Of a stretch of 8,968 nucleotides of DNA, positions 1 through 6,335 are shown one piece after another. The notes beneath the pieces are model-generated. The model saw nothing but the letters and a program-made list of their open reading frames with translations. It ran no database searches and was not told the origin of the DNA. Origin of the DNA: a bacterium (GTDB taxonomy: Bacteria > Patescibacteriota > Minisyncoccia > UBA6257 > Colwellbacteraceae). Position 1 is the stretch's first letter, and each line of letters opens with the position of its first letter. The translations under genes were made by a program, and so were the position numbers. The DNA lies in the NCBI GenBank assembly GCA_021839365.1, contig JAKCBB010000021.1:1-8968 (forward strand), written 5' to 3'.

Positions 1-49
1 TAAGGGGGAGGAAGTTTTCCTTTCTTCCTGCGTCATAGGAGCCCATCAT
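1..49 (-). CDS. possible start of a CDS running off the left edge
   Basis: An ATGATG at 49-44 on the minus strand opens a frame of 16 codons without a stop up to the window edge, reading MMGSYDAGRKENFLPL. No SD sequence precedes it, but most minus-strand genes here lack one too. It lies 90 nt downstream of the preceding minus-strand stop, past a weak terminator-like hairpin, in the orientation of its neighbours. I do not recognise the product. Sixteen codons open by chance are common, so this is only a candidate. Confidence 0.3.
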   Translation of the reverse strand, partial: MMGSYDAGRKENFLPL

Positions 50-102
50 ACGTTTCAGTTTAACAGAGGATGACGGGAGTTGGAATACATAATGACAATG
101 TA

Positions 103-132
103 AAGTTAAAAATAACGGCAAGTGGCATTATT
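103..132 (-). terminator. weak candidate intrinsic terminator
   Basis: Read on the minus strand, AATAATG (132-126) pairs with CGTTATT (117-111, one G-U pair) around an 8-nt loop and is followed by TTTTTAACTTT. It starts about 8 nt after the stop of the F420-ligase-like gene. The stem is AT-rich, so it would be weak. The flanks also give a T run in the plus direction, but no plus-strand gene here needs one. Confidence 0.35.
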
Positions 133-139
133 TTTGATT

Positions 140-859
140 TTAAATTTTTCTAACTATACACATCGGGGTCTGTTCTCTGGCTTGTCCGAGAGGGTTGTCC
201 TTGAACACTTCGCGTACCCAATTTTCATCTATGGAATCATCCGATTTCCCCAACAAGTCTATTCCCAAATCATTGGCATCCACTATCGCCGCGCTTATTC
301 CAAATTTTTCTTTGATCGACTTGGCGACTCCGTTCGGATTTTCCGGAGCAAGAGTAATGGACGTATTGAACGGCGGAAGATTGTAACTGACCGGACCGTC
401 TATCACCGTGGCGTCGCGGCCTATAACTTTAAAAAATATTCCTTTAACGCCGAACGGTTTCGTCGCAACCGAAGCCATAAGAGCGGCGATAAAGCGCGGA
501 TAACCGATCTGCCGGATAATTATTTCCATCCTCCATGCCGGTTTAGTGCCTAAATTTTTCGAGGCCGGTTTCCAGACAAATTTCGTGATAAACCTGGCTA
601 TCCACCGCGGTTTAAAGCTTGCTATCGGTACAATCCTGCCTTGCGCGGCGGCGGCTACTTTATGGCCAACCAGCAATACGTCGCCTTTAACGCATTTCGG
701 GATCGCATAGTTTTTCACAATATCCAGCAAATCGTCCTTCTCCGTAACTATATGTGTCCTGATCGGGATACGAAGATAAGTCTCGCCTTTTACGGCGATT
801 TCCGGCTTAAATCGCTTTTCTTTCGTATCCGCACTCTCCGGATCGGCTGGCTTTTGCAT
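140..859 (-). CDS. F420-0:gamma-glutamyl ligase-like protein (CofE family)
   Basis: This 239-aa protein belongs to the family of coenzyme F420-0:L-glutamate ligase, whose characterised members use GTP to add glutamate to F420-0. Visible family blocks are an N-terminal VKGETYLRIPIRT (23-35), GDVLLVGHKVAAAAQGR (59-75), IDGPVSYNLPPFN (153-165), VDANDLG (193-199) and a C-terminal DNPLGQAREQTP (221-232). Homologues I remember have a Glu just before the Lys of the second block (EK); here it is His (HK). There is no signal peptide or membrane segment, so it should be cytosolic. The ATG lies 19 nt after the purD stop with no SD, which suggests co-transcription and translational coupling. CPR bacteria are not known to make F420, so the true substrate is probably another acid or peptide; this is inference. 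Family assignment is fairly sure, function is not. Confidence 0.75.
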   Translation of the reverse strand: MQKPADPESADTKEKRFKPEIAVKGETYLRIPIRTHIVTEKDDLLDIVKNYAIPKCVKGDVLLVGHKVAAAAQGRIVPIASFKPRWIARFITKFVWKPASKNLGTKPAWRMEIIIRQIGYPRFIAALMASVATKPFGVKGIFFKVIGRDATVIDGPVSYNLPPFNTSITLAPENPNGVAKSIKEKFGISAAIVDANDLGIDLLGKSDDSIDENWVREVFKDNPLGQAREQTPMCIVRKI

Positions 860-878
860 GTTTGTGGATATTATTTTT

Positions 879-2150
879 TTATTTTCCTATATCACGGCGG
901 AATTGCATGCCATCGAATTTTATTAAATCGACGGCCTGATAAGCGCGGCTTCTGGCCTCGTCCAGAGATTCTCCGGTAGCGGAAACGCAAAGCACCTTGG
1001 CGCCTGATGTTTTGTATTCTCCGTTATCATACGAAGTACCCGCGTGGAAAACAACAACTTCAGGAATGCCGGCCGCTTTTTTGATGCCGTATATCGGAAA
1101 CCCCTCTTCGTGCGGACCGGGATATCCTCTCGACGCCATTACAACGCAGACAGCGTATCCCTTATTCCACTCCACTTGCGCCGTGTCCAGGGCGCCGTTA
1201 GCAGAGGCAAGCAAGATATCCAGCGCGTCTGATTTTAAAAGCCTCATAAAAACAACTGTTTCCGGGTCGCCGAAACGCGAGTTGTATTCCAATACATAAA
1301 AACCACCGTTTTCCCCTTTGAGTCCCGGGAAGAGACATCCTTTAAAAAGAGCTCCTTCGTTGCGGAGGCCGTCGATGGCCTTATCCACAACGTCTCTTTT
1401 AATTTCACGCATTGTTTCATCTGACACTCCGCCAACCGGAGCATAGCTTCCCATACTGGCCGTGTTCGGCCCCGAGTTCCCGTCGCACAGAGGCTTATAA
1501 TCTCTTGCCGGAGGAAAGAGTATGGATAATCGCCCGTCGCTTATAGCGTGAATAGAGATTTCTTCGCCGCCGACAAAATCTTCCACCAGAACATCGTTCG
1601 GAGTATCTGTTCCGTGGACTTTCCGTATCATAATCTTATTGATCGCGTCTTCCGCGTCCTCGAAGGATTTACATACGTATGAACCGAGGCCGAAAGCAAG
1701 TCCGGTTTTTTTTATAACCAGCGGGAATTTCCGCGATTGAACGTATTTTAAAGCTTCGTTGGGATCGCTAAAAACCTTGAAGTCGGAAGTCTTTATGCCG
1801 TTCCTTTTCATAAAATCTTTCCCGAACGTCTTGGAATGCTCGATCGCCGCGGCTTTTTTGGTCGGCCCGAAAATATTCAATCTCCGGGAGGCGAATAGGT
1901 CCACCACTCCCAAATACAATGGGTTGGGCTGGCTTACAACAGTAAGCCCTATCTTTCTGTTTTCGGCGAAATCAGCCAGAGCATTGATGTCCGTCGGTTG
2001 AATCGGAATGTTTTCCGCTATTTCTTTCGTCCCTCCGTTTCCGGGAGCCATATAAAGCTTGCCCAGCCGCGGTGATTGTTTTATTTTCCAAGCCAACGCG
2101 TGTTCCCGCGCGCCGCTGCCAACAACCAATACGTCTATTTTGTCTAACAT
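879..2150 (-). CDS. purD: phosphoribosylamine-glycine ligase (GARS), divergent
   Basis: PurD joins glycine to 5-phosphoribosylamine with ATP, the second step of purine synthesis. At 423 aa it has the usual full length. In order there are the N-terminal GSGAREHALAWK (11-22) and APGNGGT (35-41), the ATP-grasp domain with SDGRLSILFPPARDYKPL (204-221), DGNSGPNTASMG (223-234) and LEYNSRFGDPET (287-298), and the C-terminal VVMASRGYPG (336-345), VFHAGT (367-372) and FRRDIG (417-422). Several normally strict positions differ: GPEAPL is SQPNPL (73-78), KADGLAAGKGV is KKTGLAFGLGS (147-157, losing the second Lys) and NTGGMG is NTASMG. The enzyme may therefore have drifted in substrate or activity. The start fits the family N-terminus; no SD is seen. 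No other purine genes are in view, and the partner 19 nt downstream is a second amide ligase-type gene. The fold is certain, the exact reaction less so. Confidence 0.85.
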   Translation of the reverse strand: MLDKIDVLVVGSGAREHALAWKIKQSPRLGKLYMAPGNGGTKEIAENIPIQPTDINALADFAENRKIGLTVVSQPNPLYLGVVDLFASRRLNIFGPTKKAAAIEHSKTFGKDFMKRNGIKTSDFKVFSDPNEALKYVQSRKFPLVIKKTGLAFGLGSYVCKSFEDAEDAINKIMIRKVHGTDTPNDVLVEDFVGGEEISIHAISDGRLSILFPPARDYKPLCDGNSGPNTASMGSYAPVGGVSDETMREIKRDVVDKAIDGLRNEGALFKGCLFPGLKGENGGFYVLEYNSRFGDPETVVFMRLLKSDALDILLASANGALDTAQVEWNKGYAVCVVMASRGYPGPHEEGFPIYGIKKAAGIPEVVVFHAGTSYDNGEYKTSGAKVLCVSATGESLDEARSRAYQAVDLIKFDGMQFRRDIGK

Positions 2151-2199
2151 AAGTTTTTCTAAACAAGAAAGCGGCTAATGTGCCGGCCTTACTTCTCGC

Positions 2200-2229
2200 A
2201 TAATACTACCTTGGCAAATCAAAAATCAA
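2200..2229 (-). promoter_or_regulatory. candidate sigma-70 promoter for purD
   Basis: On the minus strand TTGATT (2229-2224) and TATTAT (2205-2200) are separated by 18 nt. Transcription would begin near 2193 and leave a leader of about 43 nt before the purD ATG at 2150. Both boxes deviate from consensus, so this is a moderate candidate in an AT-rich gap. Confidence 0.35.
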
Positions 2230-2306
2230 TTCGACAGTTGGCGGAGTAAAAATAAAACGGCTGCACCGTGGAACGCAAACCGCGGATAGCAAAAAAGTTA
2301 CGGCGC

Positions 2307-2383
2307 GTCATGCTGACATACAAGCGAAACACATCCGCCCCGCGGTTCACGGGCCAGGATCTTTCGCTTATGTTCAGAATGAC
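2307..2383. repeat. long imperfect palindrome, REP/MITE-like
   Basis: The left arm (2307-2336) begins GTCATGCTGACATACAAGCG. The right arm (2383-2357), read on the other strand, begins GTCATTCTGAACATAAGCG. The arms match over about 25 positions with small indels and both end in ATCC. A 20-nt GC-rich centre (2337-2356) can itself form a short stem (GCCC/GGGC). GTCATTCTGA-type arms resemble dispersed intergenic repeats common in bacterial genomes. It lies 8 nt past the rarA stop; a T6 run follows on the minus strand (2297-2292), so the transcript could fold into a 3'-end hairpin and help end rarA transcription. The rest of the 241-bp gap (2151-2391) holds the candidate purD promoter and no credible gene. 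Confidence 0.7.
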
Positions 2384-2391
2384 AATTGTTA

Positions 2392-3648
2392 TTATTCCAA
2401 GTATTTCCTGTCTCTAAGATTATCCGGCAGGTACGTTTGTCCCGTTTCTTTCGCTTCTTTCTTGTCGTATTTATACCCCTCTCCGTACCCCAGTTCTTTC
2501 ATCAGTTTCGTCGGAGCATTGCGCAAATGCAGGGGTACGCTTTCGCTAGGAAGGTCGGCGATATCTTTTTGCACCTTGCCGTAAGCAAGATAAAGCTTGT
2601 TGCTCTTCGGCGCCTTGGCCAAATAGACAGCCGCCTGCGCCAAGTTTACGTTGCACTCCGGCATACCGTTAAAATGACAAGCCTCGTAGGCGGACACCGC
2701 CTGGACCAGCGCCTGCGGATCGGCCAGGCCGATATCCTCCGAAGCGAAACGAATAAGTCTGCGCGCGACATAAAGCGGGTCCTCTCCCGCCTCGAGCATT
2801 CTTCCCAGCCAGTACAAAGCGGCATCGGCATCGCTTCCGCGCATGGATTTATGCAAGGCGGAGATTATGTTGTAATGTTCCTCTCCTCCTTTGTCATAAA
2901 GCAGGTGGGATTTTTGAAGAGACTGCCTGATCGTTTCTTTATTGATAATTATTTTATCTCCGGTTTTCGGCGCGGATTTCACAGCCAGCTCCAAGGCGTT
3001 AAGCGCGGTGCGCGCGTCCCCGTCGGCAGCCTCCGCAAGAGATAAGATAGTTCCGTCATCTATTTCTATATTTTCCTCACCCAATCCGCACTCTTTGTCC
3101 GATATCGCTCTCTTTATTATCTGCGCCAGGTCTTGAGCGGAAAGAGATTTAAGAACGAAAACCTTGGTACGCGACAGCAGAGCCGAGACAATCTCGAAAG
3201 ACGGGTTTTCGGTAGTCGCTCCGATAAGTATTACCGTTCCGTTTTCCACGTGCGGCAGAAAAGCGTCCTGTTGGGCTTTATTGAATCTGTGAATCTCGTC
3301 CACGAAAAGCACGGTCTTCTGTCCGTAAATCTTTTTTCTTTCTTTCGCGGCGGCAATTATGGTTCTCACATCAGCCACGCTTCCCGTAACCGCGCTGAAC
3401 TGGACGAAGTTCGCCTTAGTCATTCTGGCAATTATTCTCGCGAGTGTGGTTTTTCCGCTTCCCGGAGGGCCCCAAAGAATCATCGAGGGGATTTCATCGT
3501 TCTCGATGGCGTTCCGCAGTACCGTTCCCTTGCCGATTATTCCTTCCTGCCCCAAAAACCCGTCTAGAGAGTTGGGTCGAATTCTGTCGGCCAAGGGGGA
3601 AAAGCCGCCGGCTTTGCTATTCGAATTTCCATCAAAAAGCCCTGCCAT
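2392..3648 (-). CDS. rarA: replication-associated recombination AAA+ ATPase RarA (MgsA)
   Basis: RarA is a clamp-loader-like AAA+ ATPase that acts at stalled replication forks. The 418-aa protein shows the family N-terminus PLADRIRPNSLDGFLGQE (18-35), Walker A GPPGSGKT (60-67), Walker B VLFVDEIHRFNKAQQ (113-127), the sensor-1 and Arg-finger stretch GATTENPSFEIVSALLSR (143-160) and sensor 2 GDARTALNALE (210-220). The C-terminal tetramerisation region follows (HKSMRGSDADAALYWLGRML, roughly 288-307). Length is slightly below the 430-450 aa usual for the family. No SD is present; TATAAT lies 6 nt before the ATG, so the message is probably leaderless. The first codons (MAGLF) overlap the 3' arm of a terminator for the upstream transketolase unit. 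It ends in tandem stops (TAATAA). Confidence 0.95.
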   Translation of the reverse strand: MAGLFDGNSNSKAGGFSPLADRIRPNSLDGFLGQEGIIGKGTVLRNAIENDEIPSMILWGPPGSGKTTLARIIARMTKANFVQFSAVTGSVADVRTIIAAAKERKKIYGQKTVLFVDEIHRFNKAQQDAFLPHVENGTVILIGATTENPSFEIVSALLSRTKVFVLKSLSAQDLAQIIKRAISDKECGLGEENIEIDDGTILSLAEAADGDARTALNALELAVKSAPKTGDKIIINKETIRQSLQKSHLLYDKGGEEHYNIISALHKSMRGSDADAALYWLGRMLEAGEDPLYVARRLIRFASEDIGLADPQALVQAVSAYEACHFNGMPECNVNLAQAAVYLAKAPKSNKLYLAYGKVQKDIADLPSESVPLHLRNAPTKLMKELGYGEGYKYDKKEAKETGQTYLPDNLRDRKYLE

Positions 3649-3680
3649 GCCATAATTATAACCTATACCGGCAGGGCTTT
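3634..3680 (-). terminator. intrinsic terminator overlapping the rarA start codon
   Basis: Read on the minus strand, AAAGCCCTGCC (3680-3670) and GGCAGGGCTTT (3646-3636) form a perfect 11-bp stem, with a 23-nt loop (3669-3647) and a TTTTT run (3638-3634) that partly belongs to the stem. The hairpin begins 6 nt after the stop of the transketolase C-terminal gene, where an operon terminator is expected. The 3' arm starts at the G of the rarA ATG, so codons 1-5 of rarA are also terminator sequence. The long loop makes it less ideal than a classical terminator. Confidence 0.65.
3655..3660 (-). promoter_or_regulatory. -10 box for a leaderless rarA transcript
   Basis: A perfect TATAAT lies in the loop of the terminator hairpin. 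Six nucleotides separate it from the A of the rarA ATG at 3648, which is where transcription would start. The -35 region is poor (ATCAAA at 17-bp spacing, or TTATCA at 19). A transcript started here lacks the 5' arm and cannot form the terminator. Confidence 0.5.
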
Positions 3681-3685
3681 GATAA

Positions 3686-4690
3686 TTACTCCGCGGAAGC
3701 CGGTTTTTTCTTAATAACCCTCTTTACCGCCTCCCTAATATCCTTAACGCCCATTCCGTATTTTTCTATAAGCTCCTTCGCGCCGCCGGATTCTCCGAAC
3801 ACTCCGCGCATGCCGACGAACTCCATGGGAGTAGGATAATTTTTTGCCAAAACCTCGGCAACGGCTCCGCCCAATCCTCCGTTAATCTGATGCTCCTCGA
3901 CGGTAACGACCGCGCCGCATTTTTTGGCGACCTCCGTGATTTTTTTCTCGTCTATCGGTTTGATGGTGTGGTTGTTTATGACCAGAACATTTATCTTCTC
4001 TTTCTCCAATTCTTTCGCCGCCTGGAGGGCGTTATGCAAAAGCAGACCGCAGGCGATAATCGCCGCTTGCGGCTTGGCTGTCTGATAAAACACTTCGGCT
4101 TTTCCGATCTCGAACGGCGTTTCGTCCGTCGTTACCACCGGAGATTTCTCCCTGGCGAATCTTATATACACCGGTCCTTTTATTTCCGCCGCGGCGACAG
4201 TCGCTTTTCTCGCCTCTATCGCGTCGCATGGAACGACAACCTTCATATTGGCCATGACACGCATAGTGGCGATATCCTCAACGGCCTGATGCGTCGCTCC
4301 ATCCGGACCGGTAACCAGCCCCGCATGATGTCCGGCGATTTTCACGTTGGCGTCGTTATACGAAATCGTAGTACGAATCTGCTCCCAGTTCCTGCCGGGA
4401 GAGAACGTGGCATATGAGGATATGAACGGGACTTTGCCGGAAACACCAAGCCCGGCCGCAATTGTGGCCATATTTTGCTCGGCGACTCCGAGTTCGAAAA
4501 ATCTTTCGGGATATTTTTTGGAAAACGCCTCGGAGCGGGTTGATTCGGTAAGATCTGCGCAGAGCACGACGACGTTTTGATCTTTTTCTCCCGCAATTAA
4601 AAGACCTTCTCCGTAACCGTTCCTGATAGGAATTTCTTCCGTTTTTTCCGCTCCAACGTTGGGCGATAGTTTGGCATTTTTATTCAGCAT
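3686..4690 (-). CDS. transketolase, C-terminal subunit
   Basis: This 334-aa protein is the pyrimidine-binding plus C-terminal half of a split transketolase, which moves two-carbon units between sugar phosphates with thiamine diphosphate (TPP). Key parts are the start of the Pyr domain NGYGEGLLIAGEK (24-36), VVLCADLTES (41-50), FFELGVAEQNM (64-74) with the catalytic Glu 71 that activates TPP, and TGPDGATHQAVEDIA (127-141). The C-terminal domain with VITVEEH-like VVTVEEHQINGGLGG comes near residue 271. The first 20 or so residues are a short extension before the domain; the start has no SD. A 54-nt A-rich gap separates it from the N-terminal subunit gene, its obligate partner. It is the last gene before the hairpin at 3634-3680. 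Confidence 0.93.
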   Translation of the reverse strand: MLNKNAKLSPNVGAEKTEEIPIRNGYGEGLLIAGEKDQNVVVLCADLTESTRSEAFSKKYPERFFELGVAEQNMATIAAGLGVSGKVPFISSYATFSPGRNWEQIRTTISYNDANVKIAGHHAGLVTGPDGATHQAVEDIATMRVMANMKVVVPCDAIEARKATVAAAEIKGPVYIRFAREKSPVVTTDETPFEIGKAEVFYQTAKPQAAIIACGLLLHNALQAAKELEKEKINVLVINNHTIKPIDEKKITEVAKKCGAVVTVEEHQINGGLGGAVAEVLAKNYPTPMEFVGMRGVFGESGGAKELIEKYGMGVKDIREAVKRVIKKKPASAE

Positions 4691-4744
4691 ATTATTTGTC
4701 GAGAAACGTATTTTTGACTTTTGATTTTCGGATTTTAATTCCCC

Positions 4745-5605
4745 TTATTCATGCTCCGATATTATTTTCCCGCCCAAAGTCCGCAGTTCTTTCAACGCTT
4801 TTATCGCCTCTTCTTTTGTCGGCGGCTTGCCGTGCCAAAGGTAATCGTTTTCCATAAAGCTGACTCCTTTGCCGGGAATCGTATGAGCGATTATCACAGT
4901 CGGCTTTTCGTGGATGACTTTCGCTTCGTTAACCGCGTCAATGATCTGCTCGAAGCTGTGTCCATTTATTTCCAGCACATGCCACCCGAAAGCCTCATAT
5001 TTTTCCTTGAGCGGCTCAAGAGGCATTATATCTTCCGTGAAGCCGTCTATCTGGATGTTGTTGCGATCGATAAGCGCCGTGAGATTGCTTAGCTTGTTTT
5101 TGCCCGCGAACATCACCGCTTCCCAAAGATTGCCCTCTTCGTGTTCTCCATCCGAGAGCAGCGCGTAGATGCGGTACTTCTTTTTATCCAGTCTGGCCGC
5201 GAGACTCATTCCTATCGCCTGCGAGAGTCCCGAACCCAGGGGTCCGGAGGTCGTTTCGATTCCAGGCAGGGAGCCGCGGTGCGGATGTCCTTGAAGGTGG
5301 GAATTTATCTTGCGCAGTGTTTTTAATTCCTCCATCCCGAAATATCCGGCATAAGCCAGCGTCGCATATTGGACGGGGCAGATATGCCCGTTAGATAAAA
5401 CCAGCCTGTCTCTCTCCGGCCAGCCGGGATTTTTCGGATCGTGGTTAAGTATGTGAAAATAAAACGCGGTAAAAACGTCGGCCATTCCCAAGGGACCCGC
5501 GGAGTGTCCGCTCCCCGCCTCAACAAGCATTTCGATAACGGATTCCCTGATCTTGTTCGCTGTTTCTTTTAATGATTTAACTTTTTCGTCGGTAAGCGGT
5601 TCCAT
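4745..5605 (-). CDS. transketolase, N-terminal subunit
   Basis: At 286 aa this is the TPP diphosphate-binding half of a split transketolase, working with the product of the next gene in the non-oxidative pentose phosphate pathway. Visible motifs are GSGHSAGPLGMADV (31-44), GHPHRGSLPGIETTSGPLG (106-124) and the TPP/Mg site SDGEHEEGNLWEA (151-163) ending in IDRNNIQIDG (179-188). The first Gly of the usual GDGE is Ser (SDGE), which I believe also occurs in some split enzymes. HTIPGKGVSFME (241-252) closes the domain. It begins 12 nt after the rpe stop without an SD. Split transketolases are frequent in archaea, CPR and other bacteria, so the arrangement is not a frameshift: each half has its own start and complete domains. 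Confidence 0.95.
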   Translation of the reverse strand: MEPLTDEKVKSLKETANKIRESVIEMLVEAGSGHSAGPLGMADVFTAFYFHILNHDPKNPGWPERDRLVLSNGHICPVQYATLAYAGYFGMEELKTLRKINSHLQGHPHRGSLPGIETTSGPLGSGLSQAIGMSLAARLDKKKYRIYALLSDGEHEEGNLWEAVMFAGKNKLSNLTALIDRNNIQIDGFTEDIMPLEPLKEKYEAFGWHVLEINGHSFEQIIDAVNEAKVIHEKPTVIIAHTIPGKGVSFMENDYLWHGKPPTKEEAIKALKELRTLGGKIISEHE

Positions 5606-5617
5606 CTTTTAAAGTAT

Positions 5618-6256
5618 TTATATTGAGGCTAGGCGCTCAAACGTTTCTTCAGGATTATCGCTATCAAAGATATAGCTCGCGGAAGCAATCATGTCCGCGC
5701 CGGCAGATCGTATCTGCTTCGCTGTTTTTTCGTTGACGCCTCCGTCAACTTCTATAATACCACTTGGGAAAAGTTGGCGTAAAGATTTTATTTTCGCGAT
5801 CGCGCCATTATCGAACTCCTGTCCGGCAAAGCCCGGCGTGACGGACAACACCTGGAACTCGTTAAACGAGGGAAGTAATTCTGTTTTGTCTTCGACATTG
5901 GTTTTTGGAGAAAGAGAAATCATCGCTTCCGAACCATATTCCTTGCAGCTCTTTAAAAGATCGTCCGCATCGAACACGGCCTCGGACTGCACGACTATTC
6001 TTTTCGATCCTGCCGCGAGCCAGCGCAGGGATTCGCCTAAGACGTCCTCAACCATAAGATGAGCTTCCACCGACACATTAAGATTATGGAGCGCTATAAA
6101 TCCGAACAGTTCTTTAGGATTATTCCAGGTAACGGCGTTAGAAAATTTCCCATCAGAAATGTCAATCTGCACCCAGTCGGAAAATTCCGCGGCCTTGAGG
6201 AGCTTGTCAGAAACACATCCGAAATTTTCGCAATTTATCGCCGGAATAACTTTCAT
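5618..6256 (-). CDS. rpe: ribulose-phosphate 3-epimerase family protein, divergent
   Basis: The 212-aa TIM-barrel protein belongs to the enzyme family that interconverts ribulose 5-phosphate and xylulose 5-phosphate, supplying transketolase, whose two genes follow 12 nt downstream. Family landmarks are MKVIPAINCENF (1-12, usually PSILSADF), WVQIDISDGKFSN (28-40), VEAHLMVED (63-71), LSVTPGFAGQEF (137-148) and IIEVDGGVNEKT (167-178). Of the four metal ligands of known enzymes, Asp 32, His 66 and Asp 171 are present, but the first His (HxD) is Gln 30. The phosphate-binding loop reads ASASYIF (191-197) instead of the usual GS(A)IF form. It may therefore be a less typical or altered epimerase. The ATG lies 3 nt after the last base of tRNA-Cys, so no SD is possible except within the tRNA; the family N-terminus supports this start. 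Confidence 0.88.
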   Translation of the reverse strand: MKVIPAINCENFGCVSDKLLKAAEFSDWVQIDISDGKFSNAVTWNNPKELFGFIALHNLNVSVEAHLMVEDVLGESLRWLAAGSKRIVVQSEAVFDADDLLKSCKEYGSEAMISLSPKTNVEDKTELLPSFNEFQVLSVTPGFAGQEFDNGAIAKIKSLRQLFPSGIIEVDGGVNEKTAKQIRSAGADMIASASYIFDSDNPEETFERLASI

Positions 6257-6259
6257 CTG

Positions 6260-6331
6260 AGGCCTGGGTGGGAATCGAACCCACGTATAAGGGTTTTGCA
6301 GACCCTTGCCTTACCACTTGGCTACCAGGCC
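6260..6331 (-). tRNA. tRNA-Cys (anticodon GCA)
   Basis: The minus strand folds as a 72-nt cloverleaf: acceptor stem GGCCTGG/CCAGGCC, D arm GCC-AAGTGGTAA-GGC, anticodon stem AGGGT/ACCCT with loop CTGCAAA (anticodon GCA), variable loop TATAC, T arm GTGGG-TTCGATT-CCCAC. The discriminator is U73, as expected for Cys. CCA is not encoded (the next bases are CAG), so it must be added after transcription. The gene starts 4 nt after the rbfA stop and ends 3 nt before the rpe ATG, so it is almost certainly cut out of the messenger. Confidence 0.97.
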
Positions 6332-6335
6332 GCGG

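Noticed and set aside
31..75. Inverted repeat CGTCAT (31-36) / ATGACG (70-75)
   Set aside because: Only 6 bp with a 33-nt loop; no matching inner arms, and it would overlap the possible CDS start.
2386..3045. 219-codon open frame on the plus strand opposite rarA
   Set aside because: It lies wholly antisense to a clear AAA+ gene, has no SD or family motif, and its composition follows the opposite codons.
4691..4744. Promoter or small gene in the A-rich gap between the transketolase genes
   Set aside because: Only AT-rich sequence; AATAAT adjoins the ATG too closely to act as a -10 box for it, and no -35 is seen.
3686..5605. Transketolase broken by a frameshift into two genes
   Set aside because: Both parts have complete domains and their own ATG, separated by 54 nt; this is the well-known natural split form.
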